DNA from: Woeseiaceae bacterium
GTDB taxonomy: Bacteria; Pseudomonadota; Gammaproteobacteria; Steroidobacterales; Woeseiaceae
Assembly: GCA_013042375.1 (NCBI GenBank)
Contig: JABDQH010000018.1
Location: forward strand, 1-34,421
Direction: 5' to 3'
Length of the DNA: 34,421 bases
A program made the position numbers and the translations under genes. A model generated the notes under the pieces. That model did no database searches, was not told the DNA's origin, and saw only the letters and a list, made by a program, of their open reading frames with translations. Below are positions 8,426 to 17,994 of the stretch, piece by piece. Every line of letters begins with the position of its first letter. Position 1 is the first letter of the stretch.

Positions 8426-9130
8426 CTAGGAGTCGGTCGTCTCGGGAACGACAGTATGACGCACGTCGCGTCCCTGCACCATGTAGATGACGTACTCGCA
8501 GATGTTCTTCGCATGGTCGCCGATCCGCTCCAGCGAGCGGGCACACCACGTGACATTCATTACGCGCTTGATCGAGCGCGGGTCCTCCATCATGAACGTG
8601 ATGCACTGACGCTGAATCGCCTCGTACTCCTCGTCGACCTGCTCGTCCTCGCGCACGACTTCCCAGGCATCGTCGACGTCAAGCCGCGCGAACGCGTTCA
8701 TGGCGTCGCGCAGCATGTGGGCAACGTGGCCGCCGAGCGTCTTGAGTTCCCGATACGAGTCGGCCGGCCGGTCCATGGCCGCGAGCTTGGAAGCGAGAAA
8801 ACCGATCTTCTCGGCTTCATCGCCAATCCGCTCGAGATCCGTGATCGTCTTGATGATCGCAACGATCAGGCGCAAATCGCCGGCCGCCGGCGCCCGGGTC
8901 GCGAGAATGCGGCCGCACTCCTCATCGATGTTGACCTCGAGGTTGTTGACCTTGTAATCGTCTATTGCAACCTGCAGGCCCAGCTCGCTGTCACCGGTGA
9001 CGATCGCCTTGATCGCCAGCGACAGCTGCGCTTCGACGAGCCCACCCATCGCAAGAACTTTGTTCCTAAGGTCCTCGAGGTCCTTGTTGAAACGACGCGA
9101 TATGTGCGCGGTCAATCCGGATGTTTCCAT
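8426..9130 (-). CDS. phoU: Phosphate signalling protein PhoU
   Basis: PhoU links the Pst transporter to PhoR and keeps the Pho regulon off when phosphate is plentiful. The 234-residue protein has the expected all-helical pattern of two repeated three-helix units, with metal-binding-type segments such as ITDLERIGDEAEKIG in the first and CARSLERIGDHAKNIC in the second repeat. It lies 18 bases after the porin gene, apart from the pst operon, in the order porin-phoU-dsbB. It is thus probably induced through the Pho boxes in front of the porin. Confidence 0.96.
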   Translation of the reverse strand: METSGLTAHISRRFNKDLEDLRNKVLAMGGLVEAQLSLAIKAIVTGDSELGLQVAIDDYKVNNLEVNIDEECGRILATRAPAAGDLRLIVAIIKTITDLERIGDEAEKIGFLASKLAAMDRPADSYRELKTLGGHVAHMLRDAMNAFARLDVDDAWEVVREDEQVDEEYEAIQRQCITFMMEDPRSIKRVMNVTWCARSLERIGDHAKNICEYVIYMVQGRDVRHTVVPETTDS

Positions 9131-9148
9131 GGGGCCCTCCGGCCTGCC

Positions 9149-10228
9149 TCAGTCGAACTTGAATTCTACGTCAAGCTGCAGCCGACTGTAATCGTGTTCG
9201 GTGCCCTGGAAGCGGTCCACATTGTTGATGAACAGCGTACCACCAAGAAAAATTCGCTTGGAATACGCATATTTGGCCTTGAGCAGATGGCCGTCGGCGT
9301 CGGTACCGCCGCCGCCGAAATCGGAATCGTTGAAGGTACCGATGACCGAGTCCGCCTCGATGTCCTGGTAGGTCCAGCTGAACTCGCTCTGTCCCGCGCT
9401 CTTGGCCGAGCCGACCTTGGCGCCGAAGGCCCAGGCCGTATCTTCGGTGCTGGCCTCGTTGTTCTGCGTCAGATGCGCATACACCTTGAGCGGCCAGTCA
9501 CCGAGCTTGGCGCCGAGCTCTGCGAAGACCTCGGTGTTCTTGTAGTCGTTGACGTAGTTGCCCTCGATATCGACCGTATTGCCTTTCGCGCTGCCGTTGT
9601 AAAAGGGCGAATTCCCGACAGTGTCGGTATAGCCAAAGTACCCGGCACCAGCCGTCAGCGTGATACCGTCAGCGACCGGGAACTTGTAGCCGGCCTGTGC
9701 GACGTACAGCAGCGAATCATCCGCGCTGGAGCGTTCTTCGGCAGAAAAGCCACCGGCCGTGGCAAAGAAACCTCCGCTCGCAAACTTCGCCGCAAGCCCT
9801 TCCGGGTTGAGGTCGCTATCCCAGATCAGCGGCACACCACCTGCCTTGAACAGCGGGTTCTTCATCTTGCCGCCGTAGAAATTCAGCCCGTCGCGGATCT
9901 TCCAGTCGACGTAGGCAAGATCGACGCCGATGTCTTTGGTCGAGAAGCCGCTGTCGAACGACTGGTTGGTCGATACCGGGTTGCCGCCGCCTGTCGCCAG
10001 CTGCAAGACGAACTTGACGTCGTCGCTGACGGCTGCCGACAGGCCGAAACGCGTGCGAAAACGCATGCGGCGGCGATCCTCCTCGCCGTCTTCGTCGATC
10101 GACTCGTGGCGCAGGCGAACGTCACCTTTCAACTTGATACGATCGGCCCAGGTGTCCTGAGCTGCTGCAGGTTTCGTGACAAACAACAGCGCAGCGATCA
10201 GCGTCACCGGCACATAGAATAATTTCAT
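9149..10228 (-). CDS. Outer-membrane porin, probably phosphate-starvation induced
   Basis: A 359-residue exported protein with an N-terminal signal peptide ending in AAA-QD (cleavage near residue 23). Alternating hydrophobic/polar residues and many Gly-Tyr-rich segments are typical of an outer-membrane beta-barrel of the putative-porin class. Recognisable stretches include RLRHESIDEDGEEDRRRMRFR near the mature N-terminus and repeated short strands to the end. Its placement between phoR and phoU, behind a strong Pho-box array, suggests a channel for phosphate or other anions functionally like OprP/OprO. Substrate selectivity cannot be read from the sequence, so no gene symbol is given. Confidence 0.82.
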   Translation of the reverse strand: MKLFYVPVTLIAALLFVTKPAAAQDTWADRIKLKGDVRLRHESIDEDGEEDRRRMRFRTRFGLSAAVSDDVKFVLQLATGGGNPVSTNQSFDSGFSTKDIGVDLAYVDWKIRDGLNFYGGKMKNPLFKAGGVPLIWDSDLNPEGLAAKFASGGFFATAGGFSAEERSSADDSLLYVAQAGYKFPVADGITLTAGAGYFGYTDTVGNSPFYNGSAKGNTVDIEGNYVNDYKNTEVFAELGAKLGDWPLKVYAHLTQNNEASTEDTAWAFGAKVGSAKSAGQSEFSWTYQDIEADSVIGTFNDSDFGGGGTDADGHLLKAKYAYSKRIFLGGTLFINNVDRFQGTEHDYSRLQLDVEFKFD

Positions 10229-10303
10229 GTCTTTCCCCAGGTAGGAGCGCGCGGCTCCCGTTACTGTCAGATTACGAAGAGGTTAACGTCGCATAAACGA
10301 CAC

Positions 10304-10344
10304 CCGACAGCTTATAGGCCAGTTTTGTTGCAGAATTATGACAG
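10304..10344 (-). promoter_or_regulatory. Pho-box array upstream of the porin-phoU-dsbB operon
   Basis: On the minus strand half-site CTGTCAT (10344-10338, a perfect match to the PhoB consensus) is followed after AATT by CTGCAAC (10333-10327), after AAAA by CTGGCCT (10322-10316), and after one extra base by CTGTCGG (10310-10304). The 11-bp periodicity is the hallmark of PhoB binding. The units point towards the porin and end about 75 bases before its ATG. The first half-site overlaps the phoR stop codon, so the operon seems to have its own phosphate-controlled promoter rather than relying on phoBR read-through. Confidence 0.75.
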
Positions 10345-11640
10345 GGCGACGGGTTCCGCCACGAGAAGTCGCTTTGCGGGAAAGCGGCAGCAGAATTCGC
10401 TGCCCTTGCCGGGCTCGCTCTTAATGACGAGCTTCGCGTCGTGTCGCAGCAGCACATGCTTGACAATAGCAAGGCCCAGTCCCGTACCGCCTTCGTCGCG
10501 ACTGCGCCCTTTGTCGACGCGGAAGAAACGCTCCGTGAGACGCGGTATGAACTCGGCATCGATGCCCTCGCCCGTGTCCGCGACCACGAGTTCCCCGCCG
10601 CTGGCGTCGGAACGCCAGGTCAGCGTGATGTTCCCGTCCGGCGGCGTATAGCGGATCGCATTCGACAGCAGGTTAATGATGACCGTCTCGATCTCGGCCG
10701 CTTTGCCATGTAACTGCGTCGTCGATTCCGCGTTCACGACAATGCCCGCGATGTCGGTATGACCGTCGAATGCGAGCCTGGCCTCATTCATCAACTCGAC
10801 GACGTCGACGGACTCTTCCGAACCCTCGCGCGCAGAGCCCTCCAGCCTCGACAGCTCGAGCAACTCGCCGAGGATATGTTGCATGCGCTTTGCCTGGGCT
10901 CGCATTTGCGCCACGGCTTTCTCCCAGCTCCGCGGCATCTGCTCATCGTCGGCCAGGCTGTCCAGGTAGCCGCTGATGACGGTCAGGGGCGATCGCAGCT
11001 CGTGTGATGCATTGGCGACGAAATCGCGGCGCATCTTGCTCAGGCGAATGCGTTCGGTGACATCACGCACCAGCAACAGCTTCTGGTCGGCTCCGTAACC
11101 GACGAGCCTGCAATTGAGCCATTTATAGTCGACCAGCGGTGAGGCGATCTCCACGCTCCATCCGATGTCTCCTGACTGCAACAGGCGCGAGAGCTCGGGG
11201 TCGCGAATGAAATTGTCTACGCGTTGACCGCGGTCCTTCTTGCGCCTGAGGCCGACGAGATGCTTCGCCGCGCGATTGCACGCGATGATCTCGTTCTCGG
11301 CGTTCAGGATGACCGCCCCGTCCGGCATCGCATTCGTCGACTTGCGGATCTCTCGAAGCAGTTGCCGGTAGCTTTTCTTGTGGCGTGCTGATTTTTCGCT
11401 CTCGAAGCGAAATCGGGAGAACAGCTGCTCCCAGATTCCTTCGCCGAAACGAAACGCATCGAAGTTACCGGTGCGCAAGGCGCGCTCGAAACCGAGCAAT
11501 TTCCGGACCTGCCATGCGAGCGCGAGTAACGCCGCTACGAGAAGGCCCAGGTCAGGTCGCCCGTACATCCAGCCGATGATCGCCCCTGCCAGCAGGAACG
11601 CCAGCATGCCGATCAGGAATCTGCGGGCGGCTTCAGACAT
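10336..11640 (-). CDS. phoR: Phosphate regulon sensor histidine kinase PhoR
   Basis: Membrane sensor kinase that phosphorylates PhoB under phosphate limitation. From the ATG at 11640 it has 434 residues, the usual PhoR length. Two closely spaced membrane helices (about residues 8-25 and 30-45) precede a linker, a PAS-like region (about 100-195) and the kinase core: H-box VANASHELRSPLTV with His213, N-box NLLSNAIRYTPP, G1 VADTGEGID and G2 GGTGLGLAI. The open frame extends 60 codons further upstream inside phoB, but the ATG at 11640 overlaps the phoB stop by 8 bases, the usual phoBR arrangement. Confidence 0.95.
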   Translation of the reverse strand: MSEAARRFLIGMLAFLLAGAIIGWMYGRPDLGLLVAALLALAWQVRKLLGFERALRTGNFDAFRFGEGIWEQLFSRFRFESEKSARHKKSYRQLLREIRKSTNAMPDGAVILNAENEIIACNRAAKHLVGLRRKKDRGQRVDNFIRDPELSRLLQSGDIGWSVEIASPLVDYKWLNCRLVGYGADQKLLLVRDVTERIRLSKMRRDFVANASHELRSPLTVISGYLDSLADDEQMPRSWEKAVAQMRAQAKRMQHILGELLELSRLEGSAREGSEESVDVVELMNEARLAFDGHTDIAGIVVNAESTTQLHGKAAEIETVIINLLSNAIRYTPPDGNITLTWRSDASGGELVVADTGEGIDAEFIPRLTERFFRVDKGRSRDEGGTGLGLAIVKHVLLRHDAKLVIKSEPGKGSEFCCRFPAKRLLVAEPVALS

Positions 11641-12325
11641 CGCGCACCGAGAAACGGTACCCCGCACCGCGCACAGTCTGGATGTACCGGTCCGCGCCGG
11701 CAACGGACAAGGCCTTGCGCAATCGTCGGACATGAACATCCACGGTGCGCTCCTCGACGTAGACATTGGCGCCCCAGACCCGGTCCAGCAGCTGCGACCT
11801 GCTGTAGACACGCTCGGCATGCGTCATGATGAACTGCAGCAGGCGAAATTCCGTGGGCCCGAGCCTGATTTCCTTGCCGCAGGACAATATGCGATGACCC
11901 TCCACATCGAGTTCGAGCACGCCGGACCTGACCACCCCATTGTTCGCTGTACCCGAACGGCGCAGCACCGCCTGGATTCGCGCCATGAGCTCCCGCGGCG
12001 CAAACGGCTTGGTTATGTAGTCGTCCGCGCCACCCTCGAGCCCCGTCACTTTGTCCCTCTCCTCGGCGCGCGCCGTCAGCATGATGATCGCAAGGTCCTC
12101 GAACTCGTCACTGCGCTTGAGCATTCGGGTCAGCTCCAGGCCACTCATATCGGGCAGCATCCAGTCAACGAGTGCGAGATCGGGACGATTGTCGGCGATC
12201 TGCTCCCGCGCCTCACGACAGTCGCCGGCTTCCAGCGTCTCGTAGCCTGCTCTCGAAAGGTGAAACGCGATCATCTCCCGAATCGCTTGTTCGTCCTCGA
12301 CAATTAGAATCTTCTTTGCAGACAT
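11633..12325 (-). CDS. phoB: Phosphate regulon response regulator PhoB
   Basis: Transcription factor that activates phosphate-starvation genes at Pho boxes. The 230-residue protein has a receiver domain with the acidic pair Glu10-Asp11, phospho-acceptor Asp54 in LALVDWMLPDMSG and Lys in TKPFAPREL, then an OmpR-type winged-helix domain with the recognition region YVEERTVDVHVRRLRKAL near the C-terminus. It overlaps phoR by 8 bases. A Pho-box pair lies 44-61 bases upstream of its ATG, predicting autoregulation. Confidence 0.97.
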   Translation of the reverse strand: MSAKKILIVEDEQAIREMIAFHLSRAGYETLEAGDCREAREQIADNRPDLALVDWMLPDMSGLELTRMLKRSDEFEDLAIIMLTARAEERDKVTGLEGGADDYITKPFAPRELMARIQAVLRRSGTANNGVVRSGVLELDVEGHRILSCGKEIRLGPTEFRLLQFIMTHAERVYSRSQLLDRVWGANVYVEERTVDVHVRRLRKALSVAGADRYIQTVRGAGYRFSVRDV

Positions 12326-12368
12326 GCAGGGCCCGGAGCGCGGAAACCACTCATTGCAACAGCAGTAT

Positions 12369-12386
12369 ATTACAGAACCGTTACGG
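12369..12386 (-). promoter_or_regulatory. Pho box upstream of phoB
   Basis: On the minus strand CCGTAAC (12386-12380, 5 of 7 consensus positions) and CTGTAAT (12375-12369, 6 of 7) are separated by exactly four bases (GGTT). The order and direction point towards phoB, whose ATG is 44 bases further on. A looser unit CTGCTGT follows after three bases. The first half-site overlaps the tsaB stop codon. This predicts PhoB autoregulation of phoBR. Confidence 0.6.
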
Positions 12387-13079
12387 GCTCGCCGAGTCCG
12401 GCTCCGCTGCGACCCTGGCCCTGAGGTAGGCGGGAACGAGGTCCTGCGGCGCGACCGCCGCGCCGGCTGTCAGCGCGGCGACGCCGAGCGGCAGCAGGTA
12501 GCGGGCACGCGGATACAACACCGGCGACGTATTGCCAATAAGGCCGTTGTTGGCGGCCAGCAAGGCCGGATATCGTTGCCAGCCTGCCCCGGCCGCGAAC
12601 CGCGATGCGGCCGCGTCTTCGTCGAGTTCGTCGATGATGACCTGGCCGCACAGGCGCTCCGCGAACAGCGCCTGCGGGATGCCATGGTCACCGCGCCCAA
12701 ATGCACCCAGGTAGACTTCGTTCATGTGCGCGTCCTGAGTGACGACGACCTGTGCCGCGTCGGAGGAAGCAAACACCTCGGCCGCTACGGCCGCCAGGGA
12801 CGACACGGGCGCGATGCGTATGCCGGCGCCATAGGCCAGGCCCTGCGCGACCGACGCGGCGATACGCATGCCGATGAACGAGCCGGGTCCGTTGCCGAGT
12901 ACGATGGCGTCCAGCGCTTCGACGGCCAGCCCGGCCTCGCCGAGCGCTGCGCGAATCATCGGGACGAGCAGGCGCGTATGCTCGCGCGGCTGCTCCTCGT
13001 GACGTTCGATCACCGCCTCGCCCGATTGCACGGCGACCGAGCAGGCGAGCGACGACGTGTCCATGGCCAGGAGTTTCAC
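12381..13079 (-). CDS. tsaB: tRNA threonylcarbamoyladenosine biosynthesis protein TsaB
   Basis: TsaB is the non-catalytic ASKHA-fold partner of TsaD and TsaE in making the t6A base of ANN-decoding tRNAs. The 232-residue sequence shows the family's N-terminus MDTSSLACSVAV, the EHTRLLVPMI segment and the core signature LGNGPGSFIGMRIAAS, all at the normal places. Its start is GTG in the sequence GTGA, which also holds the TGA of yoaA, so translation is coupled to that gene. The pair yoaA-tsaB is also adjacent in E. coli. Confidence 0.95.
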   Translation of the reverse strand: MKLLAMDTSSLACSVAVQSGEAVIERHEEQPREHTRLLVPMIRAALGEAGLAVEALDAIVLGNGPGSFIGMRIAASVAQGLAYGAGIRIAPVSSLAAVAAEVFASSDAAQVVVTQDAHMNEVYLGAFGRGDHGIPQALFAERLCGQVIIDELDEDAAASRFAAGAGWQRYPALLAANNGLIGNTSPVLYPRARYLLPLGVAALTAGAAVAPQDLVPAYLRARVAAEPDSASP

Positions 13080-14995
13080 GCGACTTCACCGCGGGACTCG
13101 TGGGACGCCAGGAACGTGGCGACCTCGTCGATGGAATGCGTAACCGGCATCGGTGCGAGCGCCTCGAGAAAGGTTTTGCCGTAACGCTTGCCCGTCACAC
13201 GCGGATCGCACAGCGCCACGACGCCGTAGTCGTTGTCGTCGCGCAGCAGGCGCCCGGCTCCCTGTTTCAGCGCCAGCGCGGCCTGCGGCAGCTGGTGGTC
13301 CATGAACCCGTTGCCGCCCTCGCGGCGGATGAACTCGAGGCGGGCCATCATGAGCGGATCGGCGGGCGAGGCGAACGGCAGCTTGTCGATCGCGACGACG
13401 CTGAGCGCCGTTCCCCGCACGTCTACGCCCTCCCAGAAACTGCCGGTGCCGAGCAACACGGCGTCGCCCTGCCGACGAAAGCGTCGCAACAGGTCATCAC
13501 GCGGCGCCTCGCCCTGGACCAGCAACTTGCGCCCGCCAAGCACCGACTCGTGCGAGTCGAACCACTCGCGTGCCTTGTTGAGCGCGCGATAACTCGTGAA
13601 CAGGCAGAACATGCCGCCCGTGGTCATGTCGAGCAGCGGCGTGACCGCGTGCAGCACGGCGTCGGTATGCATCGGGTCGGACGGCGCCGGCAGGTCCGGC
13701 GGCAGGAATACGAGGCCGTTCTGGTCGACGCGGTACGGGCTCGGAAAGGTCAGGCCCCGCACGCCCGCGAGACCCATGCGCGACGAGAAGTGGGTGAAGT
13801 CCTCACCGACCGCCAGCGTTGCAGACGTGAATACCCAGGCCTGGAAGCCGTTGTCGATCAGCGCATTGAGCTTGGACGACACGTCGAGCGGCGTCAGGTG
13901 CAGGCGCAGGCTGCGCGGCCGGATCTCGAGCCAGCGCAGGCCGTCCCAGGCGTCCTCGCTGACGAGTACCCCGAGGCGTTCGCCGACACCGAGCAGCTGT
14001 TCGCCGAGCTTTTCGATCTCCACCGACGCATCGCCGAGGCCCGCGACAGCCTCGCGTGCATCGTGCACCGCGTGCGACAGCGCATCGTGTGCCTCGCGCA
14101 GGTCATCGACGACTTCACCGTACTCGTAACGGCCTTCCTTGCGCGGCGCAGCGGCGCGCCAGGCCCGGATCGTCGTCTGCAGCCGATCGATGCGCCGGCT
14201 GAGGTCGGCCTGCGAATACGCCAGTGTCGCGGCCCGCAATTCGTCGACGAGGCGCTCGAGTTCGCGGCTGCCGAGCGCAACGCCGAAGAACTGCACGGCA
14301 AGGTCGGGAAGCTGGTGCGCCTCATCGATGATGACGGCCTCGGCATCGGGCAGGAATTCTACGAACCCCTCCTCCTTCATCGCGAGGTCGGCGAGCAACA
14401 GGTGATGGTTGACGACGACGAGATCGGCCTCCTGCGCCGCCTTGCGGGCGCGGGCGACATGGCATTGCGCATACGCGGGGCACTGCTGCCCCAGGCAATT
14501 GTCTGCGGTCGACGTGACCAGCGGCCACACGGGGGAGTCTTCGGGGACATCGGTCAACTCAGCCTTGTCGCCCGTCTCCGTGCGATAGCGCCACTCGTTG
14601 ACGAGCGCGAGATCGCTCGCGATTGCCGCTGCGGGCCCGGTGACCTGGCCGAGCCGCTGCAGACAGAGGTAGTTGGCTCGCCCCTTGAGCAGGGCCGTCG
14701 TCACGGGCCGACCGACGGCTTTGCCGACGAGCGGCAGGTCACGGTGGTACAGCTGGTCCTGCAGCGCCTTGGTGCCCGTGCTGATAATCGTCTTGCGACC
14801 ACTGAGCAGCGCAGGAACCAGGTAGGCGAAGGTCTTGCCCGTGCCGGTACCGGCCTCGACCACGAGGCGCTCGCAGCCCGAAATGGCCTCGGCCACGGCC
14901 TCGGCCATCCAGGCCTGGCCGGCCCGCGGCTGAAAGCCCGGCAGCTGCCGCCGCAGCGGACTCGCGGGCCCGAAGAATTCGCTCAGTTCGGTCAC
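13076..14995 (-). CDS. yoaA: DinG-family DNA helicase YoaA
   Basis: An XPD/DinG-type Fe-S helicase involved in DNA repair; YoaA partners with the chi subunit of polymerase III in E. coli. Walker A EAGTGTGKT is at residues 47-55, the DEAH box at 224-227, and the four Fe-S cysteines appear as Cys111 plus Cys167, Cys172 and Cys178 (NCLGQQCPAYAQC). The GTG at 14995, just before TELSEFFGP, gives 639 residues, close to E. coli YoaA (636) and shorter than DinG (716). The frame stays open 132 codons upstream, but that stretch lacks helicase similarity and runs into the pckG leader. It overlaps tsaB by 4 bases. Confidence 0.92.
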   Translation of the reverse strand: MTELSEFFGPASPLRRQLPGFQPRAGQAWMAEAVAEAISGCERLVVEAGTGTGKTFAYLVPALLSGRKTIISTGTKALQDQLYHRDLPLVGKAVGRPVTTALLKGRANYLCLQRLGQVTGPAAAIASDLALVNEWRYRTETGDKAELTDVPEDSPVWPLVTSTADNCLGQQCPAYAQCHVARARKAAQEADLVVVNHHLLLADLAMKEEGFVEFLPDAEAVIIDEAHQLPDLAVQFFGVALGSRELERLVDELRAATLAYSQADLSRRIDRLQTTIRAWRAAAPRKEGRYEYGEVVDDLREAHDALSHAVHDAREAVAGLGDASVEIEKLGEQLLGVGERLGVLVSEDAWDGLRWLEIRPRSLRLHLTPLDVSSKLNALIDNGFQAWVFTSATLAVGEDFTHFSSRMGLAGVRGLTFPSPYRVDQNGLVFLPPDLPAPSDPMHTDAVLHAVTPLLDMTTGGMFCLFTSYRALNKAREWFDSHESVLGGRKLLVQGEAPRDDLLRRFRRQGDAVLLGTGSFWEGVDVRGTALSVVAIDKLPFASPADPLMMARLEFIRREGGNGFMDHQLPQAALALKQGAGRLLRDDNDYGVVALCDPRVTGKRYGKTFLEALAPMPVTHSIDEVATFLASHESRGEVA

Positions 14996-15102
14996 GGCGA
15001 AAGGGTACACGGTTCCCCGAATTGCGCCCACTTTATATCCCGGCAAACCCGGAAAATTGACGTTTTTGTGGATTCGCTTCGGTCCGCATGAATTTGTCGC
15101 GA

Positions 15103-15116
15103 TGACAACGTTGTCA
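15103..15116. promoter_or_regulatory. 14-bp palindrome in the yoaA-pckG intergenic region
   Basis: TGACAACGTTGTCA is a perfect 14-bp palindrome with a central CG, the general form of operators of LacI-type and some other dimeric repressors. It lies about 120 bases before the pckG ATG and 108 bases before the yoaA start, in the only sizeable divergent space here (14996-15236). No matching regulator gene is in the window. The rest of that interval shows no gene; it must carry the promoters of both flanking genes. Confidence 0.35.
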
Positions 15117-15236
15117 GGTGCGAATAGGTGATCTGACGTACTGACCACGGGTTGTCGATACGCAATAATTGTGTTCCAGATTATCGCAGCAGCGTGCAAC
15201 AGAGGCGCCGCCCTCAGAAATCCGAAAAGGACAGAC

Positions 15237-17000
<1,764 letters not shown>

Positions 17001-17005
17001 AATAT

Positions 17006-17052
17006 AAGGGGACAGTCACCCTAACTCGAAGAGTTAGGGTGACTGTCCCCTT
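17006..17052. terminator. Perfect 22-bp-stem hairpin between convergent pckG and cyclase genes
   Basis: Two exact 22-base inverted arms (17006-17027 and 17031-17052) enclose a GAA triloop. The outer ends read AAGGGGACAGTC and GACTGTCCCCTT. The element fills nearly the whole 57-base gap between two convergent stop codons, so it is well placed as a bidirectional terminator, with CTT/AAG ends instead of a long T-run. The GGGGACAGTC arm resembles short interspersed palindromes that I recall from many proteobacterial genomes in association with REP-type Y1 transposases. No second copy was noticed in this window. Confidence 0.75.
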
Positions 17053-17057
17053 GTCTG

Positions 17058-17951
17058 CTATTCGATCGCCTTGTAATAGATGGCGAGATTGGAGCCGGGC
17101 TGCTCCGCGCGGCCCAGGCCGATCGTCCCTTCATTCTCCAGGATGGCCGAATCTCGGCGTACGAACGTCTCCTGGCCCTGCACGTTCAGAAGGAACGTGC
17201 CGTTGGTGCTCTGATCGATGAGCACGAACTTGCCGCGGCGCATTTCGATCTTGGCATGAATACGCGATATCAGGTTGCCCTTGACGACGAGGTCGTTGTC
17301 GTCGGCACGCCCCATGTTGATCGCTTTGCGCTCGCCGGATACTTCGACCGTCGTGTCGCGGAAATTCAGCAATAGCCTGGACGCGCGCCGCTCCTGACTC
17401 TCCCATTCGATGGTCGGCAACATGCTGGTCGCCTCATCGGGCTGCCACACGAGCTCGTAGAGCGCGACCTCGTCGATACGGCCGCGGACGGTCGCCACGT
17501 CGATCTGGCGTGTCTGCTTCCTGAGTCCGGGCGTCATCTTCTCGACGGTAAACCCGGAAATCACGATCTGTCTTGCTTTGGCCTGCGAGGTCATGCGATT
17601 GGCCGTGTGCACGGCCGCGCCAAAAATGTCGTTCTGCTCCTGCACGACCGGACCATAATGGCAGCCGATACGAATCGATACGGGAATGCCACCGTCCTTG
17701 GTTTCGGTCGTCACGCGCGACTGCATCATGACAGCGGCGCCCATGGCGTCGTCGGCGGTCTCGAACGTCGACATAACCTCGTCGCCGATGGTCTTGATCA
17801 CCGTGCCGTTATGCTGGTAGGTCGCATCCTTCATTATGTCGAGGCAGTGCGCGACCGTCTCACTGGCTTTGGTATCGCCGAACTTGTCGTACAGCTGTGT
17901 GCTGCCGACGACGTCGGCGAACACGATTGCCACTTCAAGGTCCTTAGCCAT
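17058..17951 (-). CDS. Class III nucleotidyl cyclase-like protein with C-terminal FHA domain
   Basis: A soluble two-domain signalling protein of 297 residues from the ATG at 17951; a GTG four codons upstream is an alternative start. Residues 1-165 form a class III adenylate/guanylate cyclase domain: metal aspartates Asp13 (VFADVVGST) and Asp57 (IKTIGDE), adenine-type pair Lys53 and Asp108, and the arginine Arg119. The transition-state asparagine four residues before this arginine is replaced by His115. Residues about 200-285 are an FHA domain (GRADDNDLVV, SRIHAKIE, STNGTFL) that would bind phosphothreonine proteins. It follows the methyltransferase by 43 bases. Activity is uncertain because of the His substitution. 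Confidence 0.85.
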   Translation of the reverse strand: MAKDLEVAIVFADVVGSTQLYDKFGDTKASETVAHCLDIMKDATYQHNGTVIKTIGDEVMSTFETADDAMGAAVMMQSRVTTETKDGGIPVSIRIGCHYGPVVQEQNDIFGAAVHTANRMTSQAKARQIVISGFTVEKMTPGLRKQTRQIDVATVRGRIDEVALYELVWQPDEATSMLPTIEWESQERRASRLLLNFRDTTVEVSGERKAINMGRADDNDLVVKGNLISRIHAKIEMRRGKFVLIDQSTNGTFLLNVQGQETFVRRDSAILENEGTIGLGRAEQPGSNLAIYYKAIE

Positions 17952-17994
17952 TCCGCGATTCACAGATATTTAACCCAAGCACTTAATAATACTA

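Noticed and set aside
8456..10222. 588-codon rightward open frame opposite phoU and the porin
   Set aside because: Antisense to two well-supported genes, runs across both, and has no recognisable domain or signal.
11641..11820. Upstream extension of phoR inside phoB
   Set aside because: The 60 extra codons are out-of-frame phoB sequence; the ATG at 11640 gives the normal membrane-helix start.
13100..15091. 663-codon rightward open frame opposite yoaA
   Set aside because: It mirrors the codon phase of a clear helicase gene in GC-rich DNA, and its translation is rich in Arg/His/Gln without any domain.
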